Of a stretch of DNA of 64,000 bases, positions 25,727 through 34,420 are shown one piece after another (position 1 is the first letter of the stretch; each line of letters begins with the position of its first letter). The notes below the pieces were generated by a model, which saw nothing but the letters and a program-made list of their open reading frames with translations, was not told the origin of the DNA and made no database searches. The position numbers and the translations under genes are program-made. Origin of the DNA: JAGNZR01 sp051652785 (GTDB taxonomy: Bacteria > Fusobacteriota > Fusobacteriia > Fusobacteriales > Fusobacteriaceae); assembly GCA_051652785.1 (NCBI GenBank), contig JBOFUX010000052.1, positions 25,649 through 89,648 on the forward strand, in the 5' to 3' direction.

Positions 25727-27019
25727 TTATACTATTAAACTTAATAAAGATAAAATACCAATTATAATTAAACCTAAATTTAACTTTTTATAGTCCCCAG
25801 TTCCTAAATGAATAAGAATATAACTTAAAAATCCAAAGGCTAATCCTATACTTATACTGTATGTTAAAGGCATCATGATTATTGTTATAAATGATGGAAA
25901 TAAAGTTTTAAAATCTTTAAAATCTAATTCATAAATATTTCTAAACATATAAACGCCAACAAGAATAAGAGCAGAAGAAGTTGCAAATGCTGGAACAACT
26001 GCAACTAAAGGAGTAAAAAATAAAGCTAAAATAAATAATAAAGATGTAATGATAGATGCAAATCCAGTTTTTGCTCCAGCTGCTATTCCAGCAGCTGTTT
26101 CTGAAAGAGTTGTAACTGTACTCGTTCCAAGAAGAGAACCAACCAATGTTGCAGAAACATCTGAATATAACATTTTCCCTAAATCTTTAACTTTACCATC
26201 TTTATCTGCTAAACCAATTTCTTTAGAACAAGCAATAAGAGTACCTAAAGAATCAAAAAGATCTACAAACATAAAAGAAAAGATAGGAGCCAATAAAGAA
26301 AGTTTTAAAGCCCCAAGTATATCTAATTTAAAAGCTATAGGAGCAATACTTGGTGGTAGAGACAAAATTGAGTTAGGAATAGTAGTATAACCAAAAATTA
26401 TTCCTAATATAGTTGCAAAAACTATTCCAATAAGAATCCCCCCTTTTATTTTTTTTATTTCTAAAATAATAGATATAAAAAGCCCAAAAATTCCAATAAG
26501 AACTTGTGGCGAAAAAGGAGCAAGTCCAATAATTGTTGATGAATTTGAAGTAACAACTCCTAAGGTTTTTAGTCCTATAAATGCTATAAAAAGTCCTATA
26601 CCTACTGTTACAGATATTTTTAAGCAAAGAGGAATAGAGTTAGCAATTTTTTCTCGAATACCACCCCAAGAAAGAAAAAGAAAAAAAAGACCTGAAAGAA
26701 ATACAATTCCAAGAGCGGTTTCCCAAGGGATCCCTTTTCCAATGACAAGAGAATAAGTAAAAAAAGCATTGAGTCCCATTCCAGGAGCAAGAGCAAAGGG
26801 TGCATTAGCAAAAAGAGCTGAAAACATAGTTCCAATTGCAGCAGAAAGAATCGTAACAGTAATTAAAGCTCCTTTGTCCATTCCAGTTTCAGATAGGATA
26901 CTTGGATTTACAAAAATAATATAAGACATAGTTAAAAAAGTTGTAACTCCACCAATGACTTCTTGTTTTATAGAGCTATTTCTTTCTTTTATTTTAAAAA
27001 AATTGTTAATAAAATTCAT
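25727..27019 (-). CDS. NCS2 family purine permease (AzgA/PbuG type)
   Basis: Inner-membrane nucleobase:cation symporter for adenine, guanine or hypoxanthine. The AzgA-like subclass is indicated by the N-terminal EVIGGVTTFLTMSYIIFVNPSIL, the ANAPFALAPGMGLNAFFTY motif and LFDSLGTLIACSKEIG; 430 residues and about 12-14 helices are normal. GGAGAAC lies 8 bases before the ATG. No purine riboswitch is visible: only about 85 bases separate it from potD, occupied by a terminator hairpin. Which base it carries cannot be decided from sequence. Confidence 0.92.
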   Translation of the reverse strand: MNFINNFFKIKERNSSIKQEVIGGVTTFLTMSYIIFVNPSILSETGMDKGALITVTILSAAIGTMFSALFANAPFALAPGMGLNAFFTYSLVIGKGIPWETALGIVFLSGLFFLFLSWGGIREKIANSIPLCLKISVTVGIGLFIAFIGLKTLGVVTSNSSTIIGLAPFSPQVLIGIFGLFISIILEIKKIKGGILIGIVFATILGIIFGYTTIPNSILSLPPSIAPIAFKLDILGALKLSLLAPIFSFMFVDLFDSLGTLIACSKEIGLADKDGKVKDLGKMLYSDVSATLVGSLLGTSTVTTLSETAAGIAAGAKTGFASIITSLLFILALFFTPLVAVVPAFATSSALILVGVYMFRNIYELDFKDFKTLFPSFITIIMMPLTYSISIGLAFGFLSYILIHLGTGDYKKLNLGLIIIGILSLLSLIV

Positions 27020-27038
27020 ATTGAGTTCTCCTCTAAAA

Positions 27039-27079
27039 TAATAAGAAGAAAGTAAAATGACATACTCTCTTCTTATTAT
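27039..27079 (-). terminator. terminator after potD
   Basis: An 11-base inverted repeat (TAATAAGAAGA 27039-27049 with TCTTCTTATTA 27069-27079). Read on the minus strand it follows potD and precedes a short T-rich stretch. Confidence 0.6.
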
Positions 27080-27104
27080 AATATATAGTGTTATATTAAA
27101 ATTT

Positions 27105-28139
27105 TTATTGAGCTATTAATATATTTTGCCAATATTTATTTTGAAGTTGTAAAGAATCCTTAATATCTCTTAATAATTCTGTATTTTTAAGGTCAGAAAT
27201 TTCATATATCGGTTGTGTTTTCATAATTTTTTTAGCCGGAATATTAATTGATGGTATTTCTAAAAAGTCAGCAATTTCAGCATAAATTTCAGGTCTATGT
27301 ATAAACTCTAAAAATTTATAGGCATTATCCATATTTTTACTTCCTTTTGTAACTACAAAGGAATCAATAAAAGAAGTTCCACCTTTTTCCGGAATAATAA
27401 ATTCTGTATTTTTTCTTTGTTCCTCATCTAATTCTCTATAAACATTGTCAGAATATCCATGAACAACATAAAACTCTTCTGTTGCAAAACCTTTTCCAAA
27501 AGCCTCAGAATCAAATTTGATAATATTTTTTTTCCATTTTTTTATTAACTCTGCCGCTTCTTTTATTTCTTCTTCATTTACAGTATCAGCTTTATAATCT
27601 AGAGTTAATAGTGCTGAAGTCATAACTTCTCTCATATCATCTAAAAGAGTCATTTTGCCTTTAAAATCCTCTCTTAAATAGATTGAAAAATCTTTAGGAT
27701 AATTAGTGATATATTTTTTATTAACAATTATTCCAGTAGCTCCCATTGTATAAGGCATTGATAAAGAATTATCAGAATCGAAATATTGAATTTTTTTTAA
27801 AACTTCAGGGTCAATATTTTTAAATGTAGAAATTTTACTTTTATCTAATTTTTCAATCATTCCTTCTTTATTTAGAATTTCAACATAGTCAGTAGAAGGT
27901 AAAAGAATATCGTAACCAGTAGCTCCAGCTTTTAATTTAGCATACATCTCTTCGTTGGAAGAGTAGATGTCTTCTATAACTTTAATTCCAGTTTCTTTTT
28001 CAAATTTTTCATAAATATGAAGTGGAACATAATCAGCCCAAGAATAAATATATAATTTATTTTTTTCTTTTTCTGAAGAATTACTACCACAAGCACTAAA
28101 AAGAAGAATAAGAGAGAGTAAAGCAATTAATTTTTTCAT
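27105..28139 (-). CDS. potD: spermidine/putrescine-binding lipoprotein (PotD-like)
   Basis: Extracytoplasmic polyamine receptor of an ABC importer. The signal peptide MKKLIALLSLILLFSACGS has a lipobox cysteine at residue 17. Family motifs: LYIYSWADYVP, IYSSNEEMYAKLKAG, YDILLPSTDYV, YTMGATGIIVNKKY and TSFIDSFVVTKGSKN. At 344 residues it is normal. ATG 28139 with GGAGG is preferred to an upstream in-frame ATG. potABC are absent from the window, so it is an orphan here. It lies 33 bases after the UbiB-like gene and probably shares its transcript. Confidence 0.9.
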   Translation of the reverse strand: MKKLIALLSLILLFSACGSNSSEKEKNKLYIYSWADYVPLHIYEKFEKETGIKVIEDIYSSNEEMYAKLKAGATGYDILLPSTDYVEILNKEGMIEKLDKSKISTFKNIDPEVLKKIQYFDSDNSLSMPYTMGATGIIVNKKYITNYPKDFSIYLREDFKGKMTLLDDMREVMTSALLTLDYKADTVNEEEIKEAAELIKKWKKNIIKFDSEAFGKGFATEEFYVVHGYSDNVYRELDEEQRKNTEFIIPEKGGTSFIDSFVVTKGSKNMDNAYKFLEFIHRPEIYAEIADFLEIPSINIPAKKIMKTQPIYEISDLKNTELLRDIKDSLQLQNKYWQNILIAQ

Positions 28140-28186
28140 TTTATAAACCTCCATTAATATAATAAAATTATAAATAAAATAGTTTG

Positions 28187-29413
28187 TTATATAGATGCAA
28201 CAGGAGTAGAATATTTAAGCATTGAATCATCACTATAATAACTTAAAATATCTTTTAAATCCTTTGTATATATAGTCTTAGGATTGGTTTTAAAAGCAAT
28301 ATATTCTAATCTAACTAGAGCCTTTAAAACTGAAAAAAGATTTTCATCAAAGCTCATTCCGTAGCTTGTTCCTAATTTAAAAGCACTCATTATTTTTTTT
28401 GAAATATTTATTTTTTTCATTGAAAGTTCTTTAGAATTTCTAAAAAGGATTTCTATTTTTGCTAAAAATTTATCATCTAAAACTTTTACAAGAGATAGCT
28501 CGGATATAAATTTTCCAGCTTTGTTATATTCTTGATTAGTTAAAGCTTCTAAAAATTTAAAAAAAGTAATTCTAAATTTATCATCTATTTCAGTTAGTGA
28601 GTTGCAATCAATAAAGAAAATATCATTGTTTTCATTGATAAGTATATTTCCAGCATGAATATCAGAATGAAATTTACCTAAAATAAAAATATAGAAAAAA
28701 TGTAGTCGGATAATTTCTAATACATTATCATAAATCATAAAATTATTTTCCAATAATTCTTTAACACTTTCCCCTTGAATAAAATCTCCAATAAGATATT
28801 CAGGTGTAGAATAATTTGGATAAATGTTTGGAAAATTTAATTTTTTTAAATTATATTCCTTAGTATATTTTTCTTTAGTTTCATATAAATAATTAGTAGA
28901 AGATAACTCAGAACTAAAGGAAAATTTTTTCAAACTATTTATTTCAATATTATTAATTATATCTTCAGTTAAAAATCTTTTACTTAAAATTGGTGCTATT
29001 TTACTGAGGAGATTACTTCTTTTTTTAGCTAAGTTTAAATCTTTCATAAAGATATTTTTAGCCCGTGGATCAATGACTTTTATACTTACATCTAAACCAT
29101 TTTTAAGGCATCCACGATATACTTGATTTATAAAGCTATAGAGAAAAGGATCATTATCATAATATTCTAAAATATGTAATAAATTAGATTCTCGTGGAAT
29201 AAGAGTTAAAAAATGTTTTGGTATTATTGGAATAAGAGAAGATCTAATATCCATGAGATAAGAACACATCTCTTCACTTAAAATATCAATTCTTCTAGAA
29301 TATTCTTCTGCAATACGAATACCCATTAATCCCATTGAACGTATTGTCTCAAGTTTTGGAAATTTATTTTTTTTAAAAGACCTAATGAGATAAAAATAAT
29401 TTAAACTATTCAT
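28187..29413 (-). CDS. divergent UbiB/ABC1 family kinase-like protein
   Basis: A 408-residue protein recognisable as the ABC1/ADCK/UbiB fold from NGLDVSIKVIDP (ATP-binding Lys), GDFIQGESVKELL, the catalytic-loop-like GKFHSDIHAGNILI (about residue 250) and IFFIDCNS in place of the metal-binding DFG segment. The usual N-terminal KxGQ helix reads GIRIAEEYSRR, so its invariant Lys and Gln are lost, and the alanine-rich nucleotide loop is replaced by FINQVYRG. No ubiquinone genes are present and fusobacteria are fermentative, so a role in quinone synthesis is unlikely; lipid or isoprenoid handling is possible. AAGGAG precedes the ATG. First gene of a unit with potD. Confidence 0.75.
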   Translation of the reverse strand: MNSLNYFYLIRSFKKNKFPKLETIRSMGLMGIRIAEEYSRRIDILSEEMCSYLMDIRSSLIPIIPKHFLTLIPRESNLLHILEYYDNDPFLYSFINQVYRGCLKNGLDVSIKVIDPRAKNIFMKDLNLAKKRSNLLSKIAPILSKRFLTEDIINNIEINSLKKFSFSSELSSTNYLYETKEKYTKEYNLKKLNFPNIYPNYSTPEYLIGDFIQGESVKELLENNFMIYDNVLEIIRLHFFYIFILGKFHSDIHAGNILINENNDIFFIDCNSLTEIDDKFRITFFKFLEALTNQEYNKAGKFISELSLVKVLDDKFLAKIEILFRNSKELSMKKINISKKIMSAFKLGTSYGMSFDENLFSVLKALVRLEYIAFKTNPKTIYTKDLKDILSYYSDDSMLKYSTPVASI

Positions 29414-29468
29414 GGTAAAAACTCCTTAAAATTTATATAAATAAATTATATTTTAGATAATTACACTT

Positions 29469-29496
29469 ATTATATCATTTATTTTTTATTAGGCAA
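29469..29496 (-). promoter_or_regulatory. promoter of the UbiB-like gene and potD
   Basis: On the minus strand TTGCCT (29496-29491) and TATAAT (29474-29469) with a 16-base spacer. Confidence 0.65.
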
Positions 29497-29538
29497 CAAA
29501 ATAAGATAAATAATTTTAAATAAATATATTAGAAACCC

Positions 29539-29567
29539 TTGAAATTATTTATAAAATACAGTACAAT
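29539..29567 (+). promoter_or_regulatory. promoter of the rRNA methylase-dinB operon
   Basis: TTGAAA (29539-29544) and TACAAT (29562-29567), 17-base spacer, 32 bases before the ATG at 29599. Confidence 0.75.
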
Positions 29568-29598
29568 AAAACTTAGAAATATAATGTTTGGAGGAAAA

Positions 29599-30357
29599 AT
29601 GGAAAGAATAGTTACCTTGGAAAATTCATTGCTAAAAAAAATAAAAAAATTAAAACAAAAAAAATATAGAGAAGAAGAGGGATTATTCTTAGCAGAGGGA
29701 CTTAAATTTTTAACATTAGAAGAAAAACCACTATATATAATAATTCGGGAAGATATTTTATTAGATATAAAAAATAAAATAGATAAATTTTCATGTAAAA
29801 AAATTATTTTAAATGATAAATTGTTTAAACAATTAAGTTCTCAAGAAAATTCTCAAGGTTTACTACTCGTATATTCTATAAAAAAAGATGATTTAAGAAA
29901 TTTATCTAATAATATTGTTATTTTAGATAAAATTGGAGATCCTGGAAATTTAGGAACTATAATTAGACTTTGTGATGCAGTAGGAATAAAGGATATTATT
30001 ATGACTAAAGGAACTGCTGATTGTTACGCAGAAAAAGTCGTGAGAAGTACCATGGGATCTATTTTTTCTGTGAATTTATACTATAATGATGAGGATGAAA
30101 TAATTAATTATTTGAAAAGAAATGATTATAAAATATTTGTTACCGCTCTTGATAAAAAATCTATTCCCTACAATAAGATAAAATTAGAAAATAAAAATGC
30201 AATAGTTTTTGGAAATGAAGGAAAGGGAGTTTCAGAAATTTTTTTAAAAAATTCTGATGAAAAAATAATTATTCCGATATATGGAACAGCGGAATCCTTA
30301 AATGTTGCTATAGCTAGTGGAATAGTTTTGTATAAAGTTAGGGAAATATTAAATTGA
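29599..30357 (+). CDS. TrmH/SpoU family RNA 2'-O-methyltransferase
   Basis: Methylates a ribose 2'-OH in rRNA or tRNA using SAM through the trefoil-knot SPOUT fold. An N-terminal substrate-binding region (residues 1-90, with EEGLFLAEGLKFL) precedes the three SpoU motifs: LDKIGDPGNLGTIIRLCDAVG, IVFGNEGKGVSEIFL and IPIYGTAESLNVAIASGIVLY. The 252-residue length and N-terminal domain resemble RlmB and YsgA/TsnR-like enzymes; the target nucleotide cannot be told. ATG 29599 with GGAGG is preferred over an upstream in-frame start. First of four genes (then dinB, apeB, PHP) with gaps of 18-35 bases. Confidence 0.92.
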   Translation: MERIVTLENSLLKKIKKLKQKKYREEEGLFLAEGLKFLTLEEKPLYIIIREDILLDIKNKIDKFSCKKIILNDKLFKQLSSQENSQGLLLVYSIKKDDLRNLSNNIVILDKIGDPGNLGTIIRLCDAVGIKDIIMTKGTADCYAEKVVRSTMGSIFSVNLYYNDEDEIINYLKRNDYKIFVTALDKKSIPYNKIKLENKNAIVFGNEGKGVSEIFLKNSDEKIIIPIYGTAESLNVAIASGIVLYKVREILN

Positions 30358-30392
30358 TTTTATCAGGTAAAGCTACCTAGTCATGGAGGAGT

Positions 30393-31445
30393 ATGAAAAA
30401 TAGAATAATCGTTCACTATGATATGGACTCTTTTTATGCTTCGGTTGAAATAAAACGGCGGCCTGAGCTGAAAGGAAAACCAGTTGTAGTAGGGGAAGGA
30501 GTTATTACCACTGCTAGCTATGAAGCTAGAAGATTTGGAGTAAAATCAGCAATGCCTGTATATGAAGCAAGAAAACTCTGCCCGGGCTTAATAAGTCTTC
30601 CAGTAAATAAGGAACTTTATTATGAGGTATCTGAAACTATTCAAAATTTAGTAAAAAAAATAACAAAAAAAGTTGAATTTATAGCTTTAGATGAGGGATT
30701 TATAGATGTAACAGAAATTATTAATAATTATGTTACAAAGGAAAAATTTGGAAACTTATTTAAAGAAAGAATTAGAAAACTAACAGGTCTCACATGCTCA
30801 GTAGGAATAGGTTATAATAAATTAACCGCTAAAATAGCTAGTGATATAAATAAGCCATTTGGAATATTTATATTTAATAATGAAGTTGAATTTATTGAGT
30901 ATATGGGGAATAAATCAATAAGGTTAATTCCTGGAGTTGGAAATAAATTATATGAGAATTTAAAAAAAATATCAGTAGAAAAAGTAAAAGATATTTATAT
31001 TTTCTCTCACTATGAATTGGTAAAAAAATTTGGTGATTCAAGAGGAGCTATGCTATACTACTTTACAAGAGGAATAGATGATAGTGAAGTTGAGTTTGAA
31101 AAAAAAAACCACTCAATTGGACATGAAAATACTTATAGATATTTATTAAATAGTGAAGAAGATGTAAAAAGAGAAATGGACGAATTATTTCAAAGAGTTT
31201 ATTTAAGACTTTTAGAGGAAAAACAGTTTTCTAAAACAATAACTTTAAAAATAAAAACCGACTCTAAAAAAACAACAACTAAATCTTATACATTTGAAAG
31301 ACCGACCTCAGATAAACTTGTACTGAGTATTGCATATGAAAAACTCTTTGAAGAAATAGAAAATTTTAATAATATAAAATTAGTGGGAATATCTTTTGGA
31401 AATTTGTCGAAAATATATTTGGAACAGCTTAAATTTAAAGATTAA
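30393..31445 (+). CDS. dinB: DNA polymerase IV
   Basis: Y-family translesion polymerase that copies past lesions without proofreading. The N-terminal HYDMDSFYASVE holds the first catalytic Asp residues, followed by VVGEGVITTASYEARRFGVKSAMP and the second metal site LDEGFIDVT (canonical SxDExxLD). A helix-hairpin-helix (IPGVGNKLYENLKKI) and little-finger domain follow; 350 residues is typical. No obvious beta-clamp motif is seen at the C-terminus (LEQLKFKD), though QLKF may be a degenerate one. GGAGGAG precedes the ATG. No LexA-type box is recognised upstream. Confidence 0.95.
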   Translation: MKNRIIVHYDMDSFYASVEIKRRPELKGKPVVVGEGVITTASYEARRFGVKSAMPVYEARKLCPGLISLPVNKELYYEVSETIQNLVKKITKKVEFIALDEGFIDVTEIINNYVTKEKFGNLFKERIRKLTGLTCSVGIGYNKLTAKIASDINKPFGIFIFNNEVEFIEYMGNKSIRLIPGVGNKLYENLKKISVEKVKDIYIFSHYELVKKFGDSRGAMLYYFTRGIDDSEVEFEKKNHSIGHENTYRYLLNSEEDVKREMDELFQRVYLRLLEEKQFSKTITLKIKTDSKKTTTKSYTFERPTSDKLVLSIAYEKLFEEIENFNNIKLVGISFGNLSKIYLEQLKFKD

Positions 31446-31463
31446 AAATATAGGGAGAAACTC

Positions 31464-32744
31464 ATGATAGAAAAATTTTTGGAATTTACTAATGAAAGCA
31501 CTTCAGTATATAAAACTGTTAGTTTAATTGAAAAAAAATTAAAACTTAATAATTTTAAAAAATTAAAACTAAATGAAGAATGGAAACTAAATTTAAATGA
31601 AAAATACTATTTAAAGAAAAATGACTCTACGATTATAGCTTTTACTGTTCCTAAAGATATAACAAAAGCATTTTTTAAGATTACAGCAAACCATACTGAT
31701 AATCCTGGTTTTAAAATTAAAACTAACCCTGAAGTTGTAAATTCAGATAATTATTTAAGAATAAATACAGAGGTTTATGGAGGACCTATTTTAAATACTT
31801 GGTTTGATAGACCCCTTTCAGTATCAGGAAGAGTTTTTTTGAAAAATGATAATGTTCTCTCTCCAAAAAGTGTTTTAGTTGATATAAAAAGACCTATTAT
31901 GATTATTCAAAATGTTGCTATTCATCAGAATCGGGATGTAAATGAAGGGATTAAATTAACTCGTCAAAATGATATGTTGCCAATATTAGCTTTAATTGAT
32001 AGTGGTTTTAATAAGAAAGATACTCTTTTAAATTTAATAGCTAAAGAAAATAATATAGATCCTAAAAAAGTGCTAGATATGGAATTATTTTTATATGATA
32101 CAACTCCAGGTGTTGTTTTTGGATTAAATAATGAATTTATTAATGCAAGTAAAATAGATAATTTAGCTTCAACTTTTGCAGGACTACATGGCTTGTTAGA
32201 ATCAAAATCAGAAACGGGAATAAATATTCTTGCTTGTTTTGATAGTGAAGAAATAGGAAGTAGAACTAAGCAAGGAGCAGATTCAAATCTTTTACTAAAT
32301 ACAATGGAAAGAATATCTCTGTCTTTAAATAAAGACAGAGAAGCATTTTTTCAAATGTTATATTCTTCTTTTCTAATTTCAGTGGACGGTGCTCATGCTA
32401 TTCATCCAGCTAAACCTGAAAAAATGGATATAACGAATATCCCAACATTAAATAATGGTTTTGTTATAAAATATAGTGCTAATCAGTCTTATTCAACAGA
32501 CGGATTTTCTAGTTCTGTTATAAAAAATTTAGCTAACTTAAACAACATAAAATATCAGGAAACTGTAAATAATTCTGATGAAAGAGGCGGCTCTACATTA
32601 GGTCCTATCTCTTCTAGCCATATTGAAATTAATAGTGTAGATTTAGGTATTCCAATGTTAGGAATGCATTCTGTAAAAGAAACAGCTGGAATAAAAGATA
32701 TTGAAAATTTAAAAGAATTAATTAGAGTGTTTTATTCTATTTAA
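31464..32744 (+). CDS. apeB: M18 family aspartyl-type aminopeptidase
   Basis: Zinc aminopeptidase (peptidase family M18) that removes N-terminal residues, typically acidic ones, from peptides in the cytoplasm. Metal-ligand motifs are NHTDNPGFKIK (His), SKIDNLASTF (bridging Asp), CFDSEEIGSRTKQGA (Glu pair) and the final PMLGMHSVKET (His). VDGAHAIHP is another family block. Length 426 is usual. GGGAGA lies 8 bases before the ATG. Third gene of the operon; the link to its neighbours is housekeeping rather than a pathway. Confidence 0.93.
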   Translation: MIEKFLEFTNESTSVYKTVSLIEKKLKLNNFKKLKLNEEWKLNLNEKYYLKKNDSTIIAFTVPKDITKAFFKITANHTDNPGFKIKTNPEVVNSDNYLRINTEVYGGPILNTWFDRPLSVSGRVFLKNDNVLSPKSVLVDIKRPIMIIQNVAIHQNRDVNEGIKLTRQNDMLPILALIDSGFNKKDTLLNLIAKENNIDPKKVLDMELFLYDTTPGVVFGLNNEFINASKIDNLASTFAGLHGLLESKSETGINILACFDSEEIGSRTKQGADSNLLLNTMERISLSLNKDREAFFQMLYSSFLISVDGAHAIHPAKPEKMDITNIPTLNNGFVIKYSANQSYSTDGFSSSVIKNLANLNNIKYQETVNNSDERGGSTLGPISSSHIEINSVDLGIPMLGMHSVKETAGIKDIENLKELIRVFYSI

Positions 32745-32765
32745 AAAAATAAAAAAGAGGTAAAT

Positions 32766-33506
32766 ATGAAATATAAAATAGATTTGCATATTCATACTAA
32801 TGTAAACCCACATGCTTATAGTACACTAGAGGAAAATATTGTATCAGCCCAAAATAAAAAAATGAAAGTGATAGCGATAACAAACCATGGTCCTGCTCTT
32901 CAAGATAGTCCACACTGGTGGTCTCTTGCAAATATGTGTATAATTCCAGAATATATGGGGGAATTAAGAATATTAAAAGGTGTAGAGGTCAATATTATTG
33001 GAGAAAATGGAGAAATAGATATTAATCAAAGAGTATATGATGTTATGGATATAGTAATTGGGGGATTTCATGCAGTTCCTGAATATGGAGATACATTAGA
33101 TATAAAAAGGAATACACGTTCATTAATAAATTTAATAAAAAGTCAAAAAGTTGATATATTAGTTCATTTAGGTAATCCTATGTTTCCAATTGAATATGAA
33201 GAGATTGTAAAGTGTGCTAAAGAACATAATGTAGCAATTGAGCTTAATAATGGTTCAATTGCTAATTCAAGAAAAGGTTCTCAAGGAAATTGTGAAAAAA
33301 TAGCAGAATTAGCAAGTAACTATGGTTGTTGGTTAACTCTTTCTAGTGATTCTCACTTTTCTAGAGAAATTGGAATTTTTACTTATGTTGAAAAAATAAA
33401 AGATAAATTTAACTTTCCAGAAAGACTACTTCTAAATAGTTCAGAAGAGATATTAAATGAATTTTTAGAGATAAGAAAAAAATTAAGTCCAAAAAATATA
33501 ATATAA
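32766..33506 (+). CDS. PHP-domain phosphatase (YcdX-like)
   Basis: Polymerase-and-histidinol-phosphatase superfamily metal phosphoesterase. The first motif DLHIHTNVNPHAYST supplies HxH and a further His; ITNHGPAL, KGVEVNI, GGFHAV, LVHLGNP and LSSDSHFSREIG supply the remaining ligands of the trinuclear site. Length 246 matches E. coli YcdX. Substrate unknown (a small phosphorylated metabolite is assumed for the family). Last gene of the rRNA methylase-dinB operon, 21 bases after apeB, followed by a hairpin. Confidence 0.9.
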   Translation: MKYKIDLHIHTNVNPHAYSTLEENIVSAQNKKMKVIAITNHGPALQDSPHWWSLANMCIIPEYMGELRILKGVEVNIIGENGEIDINQRVYDVMDIVIGGFHAVPEYGDTLDIKRNTRSLINLIKSQKVDILVHLGNPMFPIEYEEIVKCAKEHNVAIELNNGSIANSRKGSQGNCEKIAELASNYGCWLTLSSDSHFSREIGIFTYVEKIKDKFNFPERLLLNSSEEILNEFLEIRKKLSPKNII

Positions 33507-33532
33507 CAGTATAAAAATAAAAATACACAATT

Positions 33533-33575
33533 AATGTTCATTAAGTAGAAAATCTATTTAGTGGACATTATTTAT
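33533..33575. terminator. imperfect hairpin between convergent genes
   Basis: A 17-base arm (33533-33549) pairs imperfectly, with G-U wobbles on one strand, with 33553-33569; the loop is three bases. It is placed between the convergent PHP and DeoR-type genes and could terminate either, though the T run is short. Confidence 0.55.
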
Positions 33576-33579
33576 GTAT

Positions 33580-34344
33580 TTATGTATTTATAATTTTAAT
33601 TCCCTGCTCAGAATACTTAGATAAAATTTCTTTATTTAAACTTGAATCAGTAATAATAAAACTAATTTTATCAAAATAAATTATTTTAGCTAAAGAAACT
33701 CTTTGGAATTTGCTACTATCTGCGACAATAATTACTTCCTTCGTATTCTCTATCATAATTTTTTGAATTTCAACTTCATCTAATAAAAAATCTGTGATTC
33801 CATTAATTAAATCAATACCTCCGATACTTAAAAAATATTTTGTAGAGTTAAATTTTTTTATTATATCATGAGAGATATTTCCAAAAAGAAAATTTTCTTT
33901 TTGATTTAATACTCCACCTACTAATATTATTTTAATATTTTCATCTCCTGATAAAATATTAGCAATGGAAAGAGAGTTAGTTATAATAGTAAGAGAGGAA
34001 AATTTATATTTTAATTTTTTTGCTATTTCAAGATTAGTAGTACCACCATTCATTGAAATAATATCTTTTTCTACTATGTATTTTATAGCTAAATTTGCTA
34101 TTTCAATTTTTTCTTTAATATGTTCTTTTTCTCTTTCAGTAAATTTTAAATTAGATATATCACTTTCTAATAAAATTGCTCCACCATAAACCTTTTTTAA
34201 ATAATTTTGTTTTTCTAAAAAATCTAAATCTCTTCTAATTGTTTCAAAAGAAACTTCAAATATCTCAGAAAGTTCTTTTACTTTTACAGTAGTTTTACTT
34301 TTTAAAATATCTAAAATTTTTCTATGTCTATTTTCTACAAGCAT
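33580..34344 (-). CDS. DeoR family transcriptional regulator
   Basis: A 254-residue repressor: an N-terminal winged HTH (NRHRKILDILKSKTTVKVKEL, then EVSFETIRRDLDFLEKQNYLKKVYGG, the DeoR signature) and a C-terminal phosphosugar-sensing DeoRC domain (IVEKDIISMNGGTTNLEIAK, IITNSLSIANIL, VGGVLNQ, ADSSKF). These normally bind a phosphorylated sugar released by the pathway they control. ATG 34344 with AGGAGA is preferred to an earlier in-frame ATG. It is the last gene of the MFS-symporter-isomerase unit and most likely regulates it. Confidence 0.9.
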   Translation of the reverse strand: MLVENRHRKILDILKSKTTVKVKELSEIFEVSFETIRRDLDFLEKQNYLKKVYGGAILLESDISNLKFTEREKEHIKEKIEIANLAIKYIVEKDIISMNGGTTNLEIAKKLKYKFSSLTIITNSLSIANILSGDENIKIILVGGVLNQKENFLFGNISHDIIKKFNSTKYFLSIGGIDLINGITDFLLDEVEIQKIMIENTKEVIIVADSSKFQRVSLAKIIYFDKISFIITDSSLNKEILSKYSEQGIKIINT

Positions 34345-34420
34345 AAAATTCTCCTCTAAATTTATAATAACCAAGTAGTGCTAGTAATATTATATTATAA
34401 ATTTATAAAGTTTCATAGAA

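Noticed and set aside
26049..26390. Open frame opposite the purine permease
   Set aside because: Reverse-strand shadow of a membrane protein gene.
25727..27104. A purine riboswitch before the NCS2 permease
   Set aside because: The intergenic space is only about 85 bases and is filled by a terminator hairpin; no purine-riboswitch core is visible.
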